A stretch of 64,000 nt of DNA from Centroberyx gerrardi (GCF_048128805.1 NC_136016.1:9439501-9503500); one strand, 5' to 3'; positions 1-54,540 are shown, numbered from the stretch's first letter. A program made the numbers and translations. Notes: generated by a model from the letters alone, not told the origin.

Positions 1-2021
1 TTTGAAGGCAGAGAGTAGCCTAATACCAATATTTTTGGATTGAAGCTGCGGATAGCCGATATTTTATGCTGATATTAAAAATCTTTAAATCTGACAATTT
101 CAATTCCAAAAGATTCCAAAAACTTACAAGTATTCAGCATGTCCCCCAGAATTTGAATCTTGCCAGGATGGAAAAGTCAGAACATCACAGACATTTTCCA
201 TTGAAAACCAGGATAACAACAAACAAATAAATAAATAGATAAATAACTAAGCGCTTCCAATAGGGCTTACAATAGATCACCAGTGTAAATTGTATCATAT
301 CCATCATATAAGAGGTTGCTGACACTGACCGGCTTATGTCCCATTTTTACTGAAAGGCCAATACCTGCTCTAAAATATCAATATATTGATCTATAAAGTG
401 AAGAATCAATTTCCAAAACTCAATTTTTATCAATTTGTATCAATTTTTGTAAAAAAACAAAATCATTATATGAAGTTTAACATGCAATATGTCTAAAATA
501 TAGAGGATCCAGTCTGTAAAAGTGTTATATAAACCAAGAACTTTAGTTACATACTGTCCTTTAGAAAGTACTGTAATTTGTTTTAATTTTGTCCAATCAT
601 ATCTGTAGATATCACCTTTTTCAAATGGTGGCTATCTAATTTTGGCAGTCTTCATATATTTTAGAAATTTAGCAATTAAAGAAATATACACACTGTAATC
701 TCATTTTGGAGTAGGATGGGCATAGTTGAAGGATCTTGTCAGCGGGTCTATATCCCACACACATGCAGTTCTAGACAGGAGTTTTGCAGTGTGTCGTTCA
801 AAAAATGAACATTTATTTATTTATCCGCAGGGAAGGCTGACTGGGCACACTTGCTTTTTTATCAGCAACACCCTGCTTTTCACTCATACAGCTACACACA
901 CAAACGGCTGGGAGCTGCCCAACACCACCTCAGTGGACTGTCGACTGCTGAGCAGATCCACCAGAGCGGTTGGGGGTCAGTAACTTGCTCCAGGGCATCA
1001 CGACGGTAGTTGTTGAGGGAGGAGAGAGCGTTACTCATTCACTTCCCCCAGTCAGATTATTTTTCCAAAGCAGTGTGTTACCATTGTTGGAAAAGAACGG
1101 GAGTGTTATGACTCAGCTCTGGGTCCTGTCCACCCTCTGAGTTGTGATGATGTAACGGATGGCATATTCACCCAACCAGCGGTCTTATTACTCACAACAA
1201 AGGAAAGTAACGCTTAAATGTATTGCGGCTACTGAAGGTCTATTCGTACAATTAGTCTATTCTGGACACAAACAACTTCAGCCAACCATGTGAGTCAGGT
1301 CCAGACAGAAATGTGATACTTTGGCATAGCAGATCATACCACAGGACTGACTATCTTAGCTCCGAAAAGGGGTGGAATGTAAGAAATTCGAGCATTAGCC
1401 CAGCACAGGTATTTTGGCTGCTATCTTCATACTTTCTCCATTGGCTCCCATTCAAATTCTGACTAATGAGGAGAATTTTGTATCAGCCCCTTCTGAGGAA
1501 TGCAAGCGACTGGCTAACAGGCTGGTTACATTTCCACTATTGCCTATAGCTATGCAGGGTGTGTTTGTGAAGTCCACATGCAAAATTACTAATCAATTTC
1601 TGAGCCCCATATCACATGGCTGAATAACTGACTGACCAGCATAGTTATCTAGTTATCAGTGTATTTATGCTCTCCCTGTTAGCACTTTGTGTCAGCTACC
1701 AGTAGTCCCACAGTGTAATAACATCAATGTCCTCTTGCCATTTCAGAAGTGCTGAGTGTGTTTGTCGCAGTGGGGTGTGTCAGGAAGACCAAATTATGTC
1801 AATCCAAGTGGCCACCATCTTTACGCACCTGGTCCATTGCAATCTTGAGAGGGAAGCTGATATGAAAGGCTGGCCTTCTGTCTCTGTTGTGTTGAGAGAC
1901 AGCTTCTCTGTGAAAAACAAGTCATGCTAAAGTCACAGTCGGCTAGCGGCTGTGCTCCCTAAGAACAAGAATCGCAGTGACACAGTAGAACCTAAGGCAA
2001 GACATCTCAATATGACGCTGC

Positions 2022-2059
<38 letters not shown>

Positions 2060-3279
2060 CTGCACAGTGCATTGCGTAATGGCCTCCTCTGATTTGATGT
2101 ATAATTAATGCAAGGTAGCTCAAGATGAAGATGACATTAGGTCTGACAGTAATAATATTACTGTATGGAAAATCACACACAGACATACTCTCGCTCTCTC
2201 ATCTCTTTTTCTCTCTCTCTCTTACATGCACACACACACACACACACACACACACTTTGTCTCCCTCACTGAGTGCTGATTTCAGCTGAAACCGTCCCAC
2301 TTTCTCTTCTCTCTGCCTCTCTTCCTCTCACTCCTCTCTCCTCCTCTGCTCCTCTGTCTCTCGTCAAGTGGGCAAGGCGTAGTGTGTGGTTGGGGTGAGA
2401 TAACAAAGGCTGAGGAGTTCACCATTATGTAACCGCTGTGGAGGCTGAGGAGGAGGAGGAAGAGGAGGAGAGGCAGCAGGGTTAGCACGTAGGAAAGGCA
2501 GGGCAAGAGAGGGCCAGTAGCCTACGTTGCAGTGCGCGTTCGTCTGTTACTTCACATAACACGCAAACGTGCGCATGGACACACATGCACACACAAAACC
2601 ACACACGCACAAACGCACACACGCTGCCCTCCTTTTCCATCTCTCCATCACGGATTCAGCAGTCAGCACTCGCAGATATGGACTTATAATATTTGAACTT
2701 TTCAGTGTTCCAACTTTGTGATCCCACGCTGACAACCACGCATTAAGATATTCAAGTGAAACCACCTTACTTACTCTCTTTCTCTTGCTCTCTCTCTGAA
2801 TGTGTCTATGTGCTGTTCGTTGTCCCACCTTTGAGGCAGAGTGCTGAGCAGGCAGCCACACACACACACACACACACACACTGTCTCTCTCTCTCTCTCC
2901 CCCTCACACACACACACAGGTCCTCTAACTCTCAGGCTTCATGGCTCCCCCTCCCCCACTCTCCTGTCCTCTGATGGCCTCCCACTCATGCCACATTAAA
3001 CATTTAGGGAAGCACTCTGGATCAGTGTGACATCATCTTTTAGCGCCACCAAGCTCCAGCTCTCACACTGTGGAAAAACATAGGTGGAGGCTCGTTTGTG
3101 GAAACCTGATACAGCAGTCACATTACCCCCCTCCTAGCCCTCCTCCGCCTCCCCTCCCTACTCACACACGAACACAGGCAAAATCAGTGGGTCAGAATGG
3201 CCTACTGTCTGAGAGCAGACCTGCATTGATCAATATTGATCCCTGGGTGGTGTGTGCACCAAATGCTATGTATGTGTGC

Positions 3280-3339
<60 letters not shown>

Positions 3340-3700
3340 TGTGTGTGTGTGTGTGTGTCAGGGTCTGCCTTGCTGCTGCAGTGAGGTGGGACGCTGGGCT
3401 GGGTGTATCTCAACCAGTGTAGCTAAATAATATTCTGATGTATTTTACTTCTCTGCTGTATTCTGGAGGCATGAGAGGAGAATTGGTAAATAGAAGGCAA
3501 GCATAAAGCTGCTTTTCAGTAATCTGCTCTAACATTTCTTGACAACAATATGTCACCTCATTGTAACCTACTGTCCCCAAAAGAAGGATTCTTTGTCTAT
3601 AGGCAAAGAATTCAGCACCACCTCCCACATTCTCAGTGAATTCATTGAACTAGAGGCTTTGGTCTCACGCTGCATGAGTCTGTTCTCGCGAGAATTACCC
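1..3700. other. Upstream flank of camk2g, no gene seen
   Basis: AT-rich DNA with no open frame that looks coding and no recognisable exon. It holds CA/GT and CT microsatellites (about 2024-2062, 2230-2255, 2859-2882, 3282-3358). Untranslated first exons or distal promoter elements of camk2g could lie here, but I cannot identify any from sequence alone. Confidence 0.6.
3282..3358. repeat. (GT)n microsatellite
   Basis: About 77 bases of nearly pure GT dinucleotide with one GA interruption, upstream of camk2g. It creates spurious Cys-Val and Thr-His open frames on the two strands. Confidence 0.95.
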
Positions 3701-3759
3701 CCCACCACACACACACACACATACGCATACATACACACACACACATCACTCCTCCTCTT

Positions 3760-3920
3760 CTCTTCAGCCCCTCCCTTCCCGTCTCTGCTTGCCTCTCTCC
3801 TCTTCAGCCTTGCCTGTCAGAAAGGTACTCCAGTGTCGGAGGCTACCCTCCCCCGGATCCCGTACGAGAGCCAGCCGCTGTCGTACCCCGAGGCTCAGGC
3901 TCCTCTCTCACGGCTCCACC
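3760..3920 (+). promoter_or_regulatory. camk2g: camk2g proximal 5' leader and start context
   Basis: A pyrimidine-rich then CpG-richer stretch leads into the camk2g start codon. The start sits in a near-perfect Kozak context (CCACC-ATG-G). CpG density stays raised to about 4560, into intron 1, as expected around a vertebrate housekeeping-type start. The transcription start itself cannot be placed. The leader could be split by a further upstream intron. Confidence 0.4.
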
Positions 3921-28628
<24,708 letters not shown>

Positions 28629-28809
28629 TCAGGTACTTGGCTCTCAAACATTTTGACTGCTGACCATCACTCATCTTTTCTATTGAAAGGATCCTACTCG
28701 GTTGTTAAAATGGTGAAAGTGTTTGGTGAATTTTAGAATCTATCAGCCGCTGTTGGAATGTTGGAAATAATATTGACTGATGCATTCCTCCCCCTCCTCT
28801 TCCCCCCAG

Positions 28810-30966
28810 TGGTCCTGAGACTCCAGTCCACTGGAGTGTGTGTTTTGGGGGGCAGTTTTTTCAGCAAGCGTGTTTAAGAGGCACGTCCTCTGCGTGGATT
28901 GGCTAATGCCAGGAGCCCGGCCGGGCGAGATCGCATCCCTCTCCACGACACCAACCAATCCCGTCCCTCCTTTGACCTGCTGGGGGCCGGCTGAACACGG
29001 ACACCGCCCCCATGGGATGATGCATGCATCTGGCGCCTGATAGGAGGGCGCGTCTTTGCCCTCTGACCCTCCCCTGGCAGCCATCTTTTTTCTGCCCGCG
29101 CGAGATGAGACGTCCAGGGGAGGAGAGGGTTTACAGTTGAACTTGTGACAGTTTATGAGTATGAGTTATGAATATACTGTGTAAATTATGACTAGATGTA
29201 CCAGAAAACCACCAAAACCCAACCAAGCATTTATATTTACTATCTAATAAGGGAGGAACAGAGAGGAGTGTGGAGGTAGCAGCTGAGATTTTGGACACAT
29301 TTGGCATTCTAGGGATTACCGGGTAGAAAGTGTTGTGCTGGATACCCACAAGTTGATGTAAAGATGTAGGGAGATTTTCCCCGAGCGGAAGTCTAGAGGG
29401 AAAAAAAAAAAATCAAGTCGGCTCAATCGGAATGCGCGAGAGAACTTGATGACACGAGAGAAACTTGATATCAAAAACGTGAAGCACCAAAGTGTAGAAC
29501 TTTAGGCTTTTTATGTGTTCATGTGTTAACGTTTTTGTTTGTATCCTTGTTTTCCGAGAGAAGGGAAAGTCGTGGGGGGATCGCGTTCGAGATTGACGTG
29601 TTTTTGTTGTGTTTTTAGCGTCCTGTTCCATTGCGTTCCTGTGAATAATCGGAGACTCATGTCTGACTGATCCTATATTCGAGGCTACTTTTTAAGCGAC
29701 TGAGTTTTTAAAACAGGATTTTATTGTGCAAGTTTAAAGCTACCACGCGTGTAACATGTTTAGTTATGTCTGTATGCAGTGGAGGGAGAGGGAAGGGCCG
29801 GGAAAAGGCGTCTGCGTTTTGCATGTTTGCCCGCCACCTCTCCCTCATTTGACCCTACCTTCCCTCCCCCCCCTCTCTCTCTCTTAAGCTCCCACCCCTC
29901 CCCACTCCTTTTCTCCGCTTTCTGCAAGGGCCTGGTTTGTTTATAATCACTGTGTAAATACAGTGTATGTATAGATATATGTAGAAAAGTGTAATATATG
30001 TACATGCATCTATGAGACACTCATCCTGTGCATCTGGCCGTGGGACCCGCCCCATGACCCCCTGTGTTACCCTGATTATGACCCTGATTTGGCTTGAGGG
30101 CTTAAAATCCTTATTGATCTTGAACATTTTGAACACTTTGATTAGAACATTTTGATTTCGTTCAATGCTCTTCCTTAAAACACTTAGAATACTGGTAGTT
30201 CTCTATCACACAACAGTACACGGCGACACGAACACGAATACTCACACACACATGCTACCAGCTCCAGACCCATGGCCACACGACTGTTTTGGGAGACCGG
30301 GAATAGTGACTACACAGGGTGAAACAGGTTGCCCACCCCCTAACTCACCCCCCCCCCCCACACCCCCTGTTCGGTTTAAATACGGAGATCTTTATTATAG
30401 CGTCTTCACCCACAATGCTGTGAGCTGTCTTTCCCATGCGGCGTGTAACACATATCACATGCACACACACGCCTGGTGGTGTGTTTTAGGCTTTGTAACA
30501 TATCTGCACCGCTGCTGTGTGACCACGGCGTAAACCCTCGCTGTGCTACTTAATCGTCTCCACCCATCCGCACAGGTGTATCTAACCCCCGATTATCTCC
30601 CCGTGTTCCGATGACTCCCCCGCTCTTGAAATGTTTGTTTGTACCTTTCTCTGTCGTTTCTCTGTTCCCGTGTTACTGGTTTTTGAGTTTTTTGTCGTCG
30701 ATGTTGCTATTAACTGTCGTTTGCCGTTTGGTAATTTGCCGCTCTGCCAAGCTAGAGTTCTGCACTCTCCCTCAAACACACACACACACACACACACACA
30801 GAGAAAAAGGGAAAAAGAGGGAGGAAGGTAGACGACACAAAATTATGATTGAATGATCATCGATTGATCGGGACTAAATTATTTATTAATGTAATCTACC
30901 CTCGGTGGTTTTTAAATTCTGCCTGCTCAGTTGAGAGGAGTTTCAAAGACGAAGAGAGAGGAAAAA

Positions 30967-31005
<39 letters not shown>

Positions 31006-31500
31006 TTGGTGTCGGTCAGCAAGTTTTTGTGACCTACACTGTTGAGCCAGAGTGGGAGACCTAGTTATATGCATGTTTCAGTTAAGCATTTCTACCATGT
31101 ACCTACCTGAATAAGGATGGAGATAGTGTTTATAATATATGATATTTGCATCTTTGAATTGAGAACCTCCTCCATCCAGAATGTTGAATAGGTGACATGA
31201 AAAATAAAAACGCATAAAATGAATTTTAAAAAAGGATTCAGGAGCCGTAGCTTGGTATGAGGCCCTCGATGTTAGCATTTTCCCTGCGTTGTAATGATAT
31301 ACTATTGGGCTGCGCTTTCTCCCCCAGCCTTCACATGGATGCTGGAGTTTTTTGCATGATCATGATGTACAATGAAATACAACCATGAATTGACGACTAT
31401 CAAGTGTTTGTCTGAGTGTTAGTTGGTCTTCATCATAGCTTTGTTATTCTTCGAACTTGGATCTTGAAAGTATTTAATAAAAATACTATTTCAGCACTGG
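28810..31500 (+). other. camk2g: camk2g terminal 3' UTR exon
   Basis: An acceptor CCCCCCAG at 28808-28809 follows the donor just past the stop, as in other CaMKII genes whose last exon is untranslated. The exon is inferred to run about 2.7 kb to the AATAAA at 31476. It holds CA/GA repeats and no conserved open frame. Confidence 0.6.
31476..31481 (+). other. camk2g: Candidate poly(A) signal of camk2g
   Basis: AATAAA, followed by T/G-rich sequence (GGTTTGTCTCTCTGGCTG) 20-35 bases downstream. An earlier AATAAA near 31204 is an alternative. Confidence 0.5.
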
Positions 31501-34079
31501 TTTGTCTCTCTGGCTGTTTTATTCCTCAAATGCTGCTTCACCTCTGGTTTGTCACCGTCTCTTGGTTTCATTCTTGTCATTCCAGTCGATAAGAGTGTTG
31601 TAGGACGACAATTTTGTCCTTTGTCAAACAAATGTCTTCTTGGAAAGGTATCTAGTCCTTGGAAACACCCTTTCTCCACCCCCAGACCTAGCAACCTGCC
31701 AAAATGTGTTCTTGGTTGGCCTTTCACATTTGTTTGGTGCCACATATATGCTGTCCAGTGAAAACATACCATCTCTGAAATGTCAACTTTTCAGGTACTA
31801 AGAAAAACAGCCTTGATTGTAGCTTGACCACCATGCATTTTTGAGTTTAATCGGTTTTAACAAGGTTTCATCAGCCTTAAGGTTGCAGTTTGTCTCAACC
31901 CACAGAGCAGCACGTAACCCATCAACTGAAGTCAAAACATGAAAATCACCAAATTTGGAGCTACGAGGTTTCCACACGGCAGCAAAGACATGTAACACAC
32001 ATTACACATTATGTAACACCACATTATTGATTAGTCATGCTGAATGTCTGCCAGTGTATTTTCAGCTCCAATGTTGAATCTTGTTGAGAAAGGAAACTTG
32101 TTTATATTGGTGACATTTGGCATGAACACACCGGCCATTAAAACAGAAGGGCTTTTATCTGAGCAGAGTGGAACAGACCAGCCCTCTCCTGTCCTGTCCT
32201 GTCCTGTCCTGTCCTGTCCTGTCTGTATATCTTTCAGCAGCAAACCGCAGTATGTTTCTCTGGGTTACTGGATGCTCTGAACACCACCCAGCATCACAGC
32301 TGGCATACTGTTAGCCCACCATACTTGTCTGTCATCACATAACTAAGTCTGATTAAGCACTGAATACCACTGCATAGCTTCATGGCCATTAACATACACG
32401 GGATATAACGGGCGCTGCTGTCCATTCAACAGCTCCCGGACCGGTCCCGTCTCACAACTTCAGCCCCTGCACAGTCTTGCAGTGCTCTTATTTTAGCTGT
32501 ATTAGGCCCGGTGGAGTGTTGAATAATGCTGTAGCCTTATTTAAAAAGGTTTTGTGGTCTTATTTATGACGGGGCCCAGTTATTTTAAGGAGTGAGTCTG
32601 CGTGTGTGTCCCTGAGATGTAGGACAGGTCCCCCGGTTCCTCTGCTCTGTGTGATTAATGAGAAGAGCTCAGCAGTTGGTTAACTTCTACACACAGTCTC
32701 ACTTTCTCAAAGACATAAGAAGGGAGAAACTCTCTGGGTGATGTCTCCTTTCTCTTGTTAGCCCTCTCTAACCCTTGTCTTTCCATGTCAATAAAATTAG
32801 GAGAAACGCTGACCCAAAACCACTCTGCTGGGACTAAAATTCATTTGACTTTTACCAAGGTCTCGAGTCGTCCATGAATTTTAAGGACTCTTCTCTCTTT
32901 ATGCGGTGAGAGCATTGGCCTCAGTTATGAGTGATCCTAACAGCGCTGGGTCAAATAGTATTTGTGAATACTTGTTAGCATTGTTAGCTGTTTAGAGCAT
33001 CAGATTGGAGAGGGTTGCAGCATCAGGACCACTTAGATGTGTCGGATAAGTGACATGTTTAGTCACATAAATGTACACTAAATTGAGTATCAATACATTC
33101 CTGTGGCTGTCTAAGTTTTCTGGCACTCTTATTGTCCAATGTTGCATCAGATCTGGCACCCAAGTAGGCAAAATATAAAAAAGTATTTATAAATACTATT
33201 TGACCCAGATCTGGATCTTAGCATCACAGTCTGGCAAGTATTACCATTTGCTCCCATAGAGTTGTGTGAGAGACACAATGAAGCATAAAACCTTTGTTTT
33301 GTAGTGTAATAAGGCATTCTCATCCATTTCCATTACAATGTGGATGAATTGTGATTTCTTTGTTCAATGTTTAGATTGAACCCTCTTTCCTTGTGTACAG
33401 TCTTGGGCCAATCCTTAAGCCCAGTCTGTCTCGGTGTGTGATTAATCTGGATTGACGGCATTAGCTTTCACTTTAAATGATGTCTTGGACTGAACAAGGC
33501 CAAAAAATTGTGTTTTGACACTTCAAAAGTCTTATAGTTTCAGAGGACTTCATCATGCCAATGGCAGCTAATACATACCTTACTGAATATTTCTCATTTT
33601 GTCAGGAGGAAGAAACACAATATGATGGTTTAAGTCAGAAATGAAAGCAAAACTGCAAAGGATAGCAAGCAACAAAAAAGCAGAACTTAGGTGTAAACGC
33701 TATACGGCTCATGTTACTTCACAGTTTCACAGCTCAGATGTAAAACAGTTCACCACATTTACCACATGATGCTGCTTACCCCATAACATGTTGGCTAAAC
33801 CTCCAGTCAGCTCAGAGAACAGAGAGACACTCATCCCCTTAATGCACAAACAACAAAGTTATCACGGTCTATTTTCAGGAAGCACTTTGTTAGCCTTTTA
33901 TGGAATTAAACCTTGTGATGCTGCGAGGAAGAGCTCTCTCTCCCTCCAGATTACTATCCTAGTCCCCAAGATTTACAGGGATTATGACCAATGGAGCACT
34001 ATCATCAATCCCGCAGTAAAAGTATGGGTAGAGTTTTTCAGTGAACGTGTAACCGTTGAAGGAGTAGATATGAGACTTT
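31500..34079. other. Intergenic, nothing recognised apart from a pentanucleotide repeat
   Basis: AT-rich DNA downstream of camk2g. It holds a tandem TGTCC repeat of about seven units (32188-32222). No exon or RNA gene could be supported. Confidence 0.5.
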
Positions 34080-35170
34080 TGGCATCTGTGTCATGAAAGG
34101 AGCGTATCCTTTCTTTGCAACAACAGACGCACCAAATCCAGTGAATCTTTTTTGATTGAAAGGCCTCTTTTGCCATTTGCCCTCCCTGACCTCTTCCCCA
34201 TCATCAGAGAGGGTGAGGGAACGATGTGTGTACTGCTGTGTCCACTTCAGCCTCTCATCTGGGAACTTCTCCATTTCTTTGGTGAACTTGTCTCCTCGAT
34301 TTCAGAGACGGCGCTCCACAAAGACTTCCTCACGTTCAGGTTTCTCTGGATGCTGAACTCAGGTCGGTCGTTGGTGTGCGGAAGTCCGCAGAGAGACAGG
34401 GAGCTCTGGAGGACGTGGAAGTGGTCGCCGGTGTGAGAGAGCTGCTCTAGCTCTCTGCATCTCGGCTGTTGGACACAGATTTCCTGCTCAAGCTCTTTAA
34501 TAAAGCCCTCAGCCTTCCTCTTAATGGCTCTCTGTTTCTTCTTAATCACCCAAATGAGCTCCGATTGGCTCCTCTCAAGCGAGGCCACGAGAGCAGTGAA
34601 GACCTGCACTCTGTGGAGTATTTGATCTCCTGAACCCTCTGCAGCCTCTCCTGGATCATCTGTCGCACTTTGAGCTCCGTCTTTCCAAGCTGAGCCTTCC
34701 TCTCGCCACATTCTGCCTCCAGCGGTACGGTGTTGCGAGTGTCATGGTCTTCCCTGATGCAGAGCTGGCAAACACACTTCTGCTCGGTCCTACAGGACCA
34801 GTTCAGAAGAACACTGTGCTCCTTGCAGAACCGGTCTTCCAGTTTGAGCGCGGGGTCGAGCAGCGTGTGTCTGTGACTCTGTGGTGAGGCTCCAGGTGGA
34901 TTTCGCAGAAGGACGTCAGGCACTCCAGGCAGAACTTTGTGGCCTTCAGCGTCCTCCAGGTGCAGATGTCACAGGCCGCCTCTCCACGCGTGGCAGCAGA
35001 CTCATCTATGCTTCTGTCTCTCATCCCTTTAAAATGATCGGAGACTTCTCTGATGGTCGTGTTGGTTTTCAACTCTGGTGTCCTGGTGAATACCTGCTTG
35101 CAGAGCGGGCGTTGGCAGTGGACGCTGTTTTCCCAGTATCCACTGATACAGGCCTTGCAGAAGTTGTGGT
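34080..35170 (-). pseudogene. Truncated, frameshifted finTRIM pseudogene
   Basis: Read on the - strand from 35170 down, the parts are in TRIM order. First comes the second half of a RING (HNFCKACISGYW ... CQRPLCKQ), starting abruptly with no first zinc pair. Next is a B-box-like block (CDICTWRTLKATKFCLECLT), then a B-box 2 (LEDRFCKEH), then a coiled coil (QMIQERLQRVQEI) and the start of a PRY/SPRY (LTLSDDGEEV) that breaks off near 34090. At least three frame changes are needed, near 34880, 34620 and 34265. The best relative in the window is the intact finTRIM at 47247. It is on the opposite strand to that gene and lacks both ends, so it is a dead relic. Confidence 0.85.
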
Positions 35171-35179
35171 TTATGTTTT

Positions 35180-38054
35180 ATTTTTCCCAAATACATGAAT
35201 TCTTTGAATAAAGAATTCAGATTAACTTTGCAGATTAACTTTTGTGAAACACTGAAGCTTTACTTTCCTATGATTGGACACTGAGACCAGACTAAAGGTG
35301 CACAGACAACCTAACCAAGCCAGTGTCATATGGAAGATACACACATTTACCTGTTCACACAGGTGTCTTTAGTCTACTCACCTGAGTGTGTGAACGCAGC
35401 CCATGATACACTCACTCTCTGCAGCCTTGGATTGAAGAGCGACACAGTGATTAACTCTTTTCAAATCTAATTGTGCCTCTCTTTAGCAACTCACATTAAC
35501 TCTTGGCATCTTGCACTTCTTTACTATATGACAGTCTTGCCATGCCTTAGACTGCTATGCTGTAGATCGAGTTTTGGTCAGATGTGAATTAATCCTCAAC
35601 ATGCCTTGCTCACAAAAGTATTATATTAAGTCCTCTTCTAAATCCACTTTGTTCCATTCCCTTTAATGAAGACCATCCTACAGAAATCACCAATAGACCT
35701 ATTTTCATGGAGCAGCCATGCCACACGAAACCCATTATAGTCACCTATACCTTAAAAAATTTCCACTGTCTTAAATCAATAAATACTCATGTAAAGATGA
35801 ACAAAAGCTGCCAATCCAGTGAAAAGGGCATCAGAGGTTGCCCTTTTTGAAGAGGAAATCTGAACAAAAGAAAAGGTTAACAGGGCTCTTGAGTGACTGA
35901 AAGCAGATTTATTATTCATTTTCTTGCAATAAAAGTTTTGTGTGCATTCTTTTTATTTTTGCTAACCTATACAATATGAATTTGAGAGTGGAAAATAGCA
36001 TATGATCAGTCTACTTTACTATAATATAACAATGTGTTTATTTGATCCAATAATTATTCATTTTCCAAGAAACCAAGCTAGGGATTCTTAACAATTGTAC
36101 GTGTATCATATTGCTTTCACCAGTATTTGCTTCAACTAATCCTTCATCCTTCTGAATGCCTCCTCCAGACATAAACAAGCATCTTCCACATGCAGAGTCC
36201 AGATTGTGCAAAAGGTTCATACAGAAAGAAAATAAACACGGCGTGCCATTTCTATACAGATTAACATAATCATTATTTAGCATCTTTGGCATTGACACAC
36301 CAAGACACTGAGCAGGTGAACTGAAGTGTGCTTCATCACATTTCGAGTCCCTGAAGCCTGGTGAGGTTATTGCAAAACAATAAGTGTCAACAGAAAAGAC
36401 AGACCACACCAACACCAATAGACATGTTCGCACCAGGTATATGTTTTAATACTCAACCATGATTCAGCACATTACACTGAGGTACAATTGATGGGTATAA
36501 CACAGGTAAAGTAGGCCTAGGTCACAGCTTTTGATCTTGGACACTTTTACAATGCTCCCTCAGCGTCCAGCCACAGACATATTTACAGTAACCTACAGGT
36601 TTTGCATTGTAAAACACCAAGTCTCAAGAAGGGAGAGTGATAGGCTGAGTTTATGTACAGGATTATAAAAACAGGCATCGGACAGGTCCTTGTTTGAGAA
36701 AGAGTAGTTGCAGGTTACAGGATGCTTCACAATACAATGGTACACAGCACACCGAGCACAAGTCCATCCAGTTAGCCACAGTATAAAAAGAACCATCAGA
36801 GCCACTTTATCCACATGTGATCCGCTCTGTGAAAATAGAACATTGTCGCCATCTACTGGTTAGATCACACATCTGTCCAGAGAACAGAGTACAACAGAAC
36901 AGACATTCAACATTAAACTTCAACAGTTTGGCTATCTATTTCAGTTAAGAATGAATGCAATACACAAACTATCTAAACTAGCAACCAGGAATAGTAGCTA
37001 TCTATCTTTCTATCTATCTGCCTACCTATCTATCTAGAGCCACTTGGTGGAATCGGTAGAAAAAGATAAATATGACCCCACAGTCGGCTTCCAATGGCTT
37101 TGAAGGAGAGAATTGTCCTGTCCAGTTTCATGTTAAATAGCATCGCCATGAGAAGAGTAGTCATGAGTCATGAGTCTAAATGAACAACAGCACTGTCACT
37201 GGTAAAGGTATAAGACAACAGTCTGAAGAGGCAAGCCCCTGTTTGATGATCTCTATGTTAACTAGTGTTTCCTATAGCAAGCAACATCACCCACATCTGT
37301 CTCAATATCAAAGCTGAACTTAGGGCAGGCGTCACCTGATACAGGAGTCTGGGGTCTGACGTTAGTAATCTTAGAGGGACAATAATGATATACAATGTGT
37401 CAGCCATTAAAAATGTTCTGGTGGTTGTTTTGTTGATTATTAATAACAGAAATCCATTGTAGACCCAATGCAGTTCACACTGAAGACACACATATATTCA
37501 GAGTTTTAGCATACATTTTTTTGTGACCATCTACGAAATTTACCATAGGCAATTTCGACAAAATATCATTTTTATATGCTAATTTTATTGTCCGTGAAAT
37601 ACATGCCATGCCAATTTTTGATATCTGTGAAAGGCCAATATCAGCATGCCGATATATCTTCAAGGCCCAACTTAAAAGACTCCATTGAGGACGCTGACAC
37701 ATCAGTCACTGTTAAGCCTGTTTCGGCCATTAACCCCTTCCCTCCCCTCTTACATGTAAGCACCACAAATTAGCCACGCACTCTGTCATACTGGCAGCTC
37801 ATGAATATCTGCCCACACTGCTATAGTCATCAGAGGATAAGCAATTGCAAACACTTGGACTTCACTACGTTGAGTTCGGAGTTGAAATGAGCACAGAGAC
37901 AGCTGAGTTGTACAGGTTCGTATTGGCTGAGTTAGGAGCATCTCTCTTTTCTTTGCTGTTATAGGTTTCTGTCTTTGTTTTAACCCTCTTCTTTCCCTCC
38001 TTCCTCCTCAGGCGGTCACATGGCACAGATGGTAAGCCAATGGCGCGGCCTCAA
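35180..38054. other. Intergenic between the finTRIM pseudogene and the prss12-like gene
   Basis: The prss12-like 3' UTR must begin at 38054 and run leftwards, but its end is unclear. Candidate AATAAA words on the - strand lie near 36036, 35955 and 35910. A GATA-type tetranucleotide repeat lies at about 36998-37035. Two short open frames on the - strand (36038-36433 and 36593-36814) begin with hydrophobic stretches but have no ATG. I do not accept them as genes. Confidence 0.4.
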
Positions 38055-53883
<15,829 letters not shown>

Positions 53884-54120
53884 CCTTCCCGGTGTGTTCG
53901 TGTCATAGCCAGAAAGCCCGCCGCTCCACTCCCATCTCCCGTCCCAAACTGTCCGTGAGGTGAGCCGTTGTTCTCCGCTCCTCCCGGTGGAAACGTGGTT
54001 ACGGGAGGTTTTACGCACAGAATACAGGGTGCGGCACTAAACGCTTCATGGAACACACACGAGAATCTGGATGAAATACTGTCGAGCTCTGCAAAAAAAG
54101 AAAAAAAAAAAACCTTATGC
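53884..54120 (-). promoter_or_regulatory. prss12: Probable 5' UTR and promoter side of the prss12-like gene
   Basis: GC-richer DNA with several CpGs lies immediately upstream of the signal-peptide ATG. The reading frame stays open for about 45 codons upstream, but that part has no signal-peptide character, so I treat it as leader. The transcription start is not located. Confidence 0.35.
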
Positions 54121-54125
54121 CACAA

Positions 54126-54127
<2 letters not shown>

Positions 54128-54171
<44 letters not shown>
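54128..54171. repeat. (CT)n microsatellite
   Basis: About 44 bases of CT, upstream of the prss12-like start (to its right), followed by C-rich sequence. Confidence 0.95.
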
Positions 54172-54174
<3 letters not shown>

Positions 54175-54540
54175 CCCCCTCCTCTTTCTCTCTATACATA
54201 CTGTATCTCTCTCACCTGGCTGATGAACCACTGAAGTGGACTTTTATTTACTGAAGGCTAATCAGTTTGTGTCAGGTGCGAGTAAATAATAAGGTCTAGG
54301 CTGTGGGGATTTGTTCTACCTATTGGCACAAATAGAATGTAAAGTACCTATTCCATAGCTGGGTGAATGGCATTAAATTCAGCAACTGATTTTTTTTCTA
54401 TTTAATTATACAATTCCAAAAGTTAGAAACTAGAAAACCAAGAGCCCAATGTATGAAAATCAATGTCATGCTTGCACTTCTCTCACATGTTTCCATTCTC
54501 AGCAGTGCTGTGGTAGATTAGTGAGGTGTCATATATTAAA

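Noticed and set aside
31491..31998. - strand frames past the camk2g poly(A) signal
   Set aside because: No family similarity and ordinary AT-rich composition. May be a diverged repeat, but I could not support a name.
36038..36433. A 131-codon - strand frame with a hydrophobic, signal-like start and many Cys
   Set aside because: It starts with GTG, has an upstream in-frame stop and no ATG before the hydrophobic part, and no clear acceptor. No family recognised. Probably chance.
36593..36814. A second - strand Cys-containing frame with a hydrophobic start
   Set aside because: Also begins at GTG. An internal Met is possible, but codon use and downstream CT repeat translation look non-coding.
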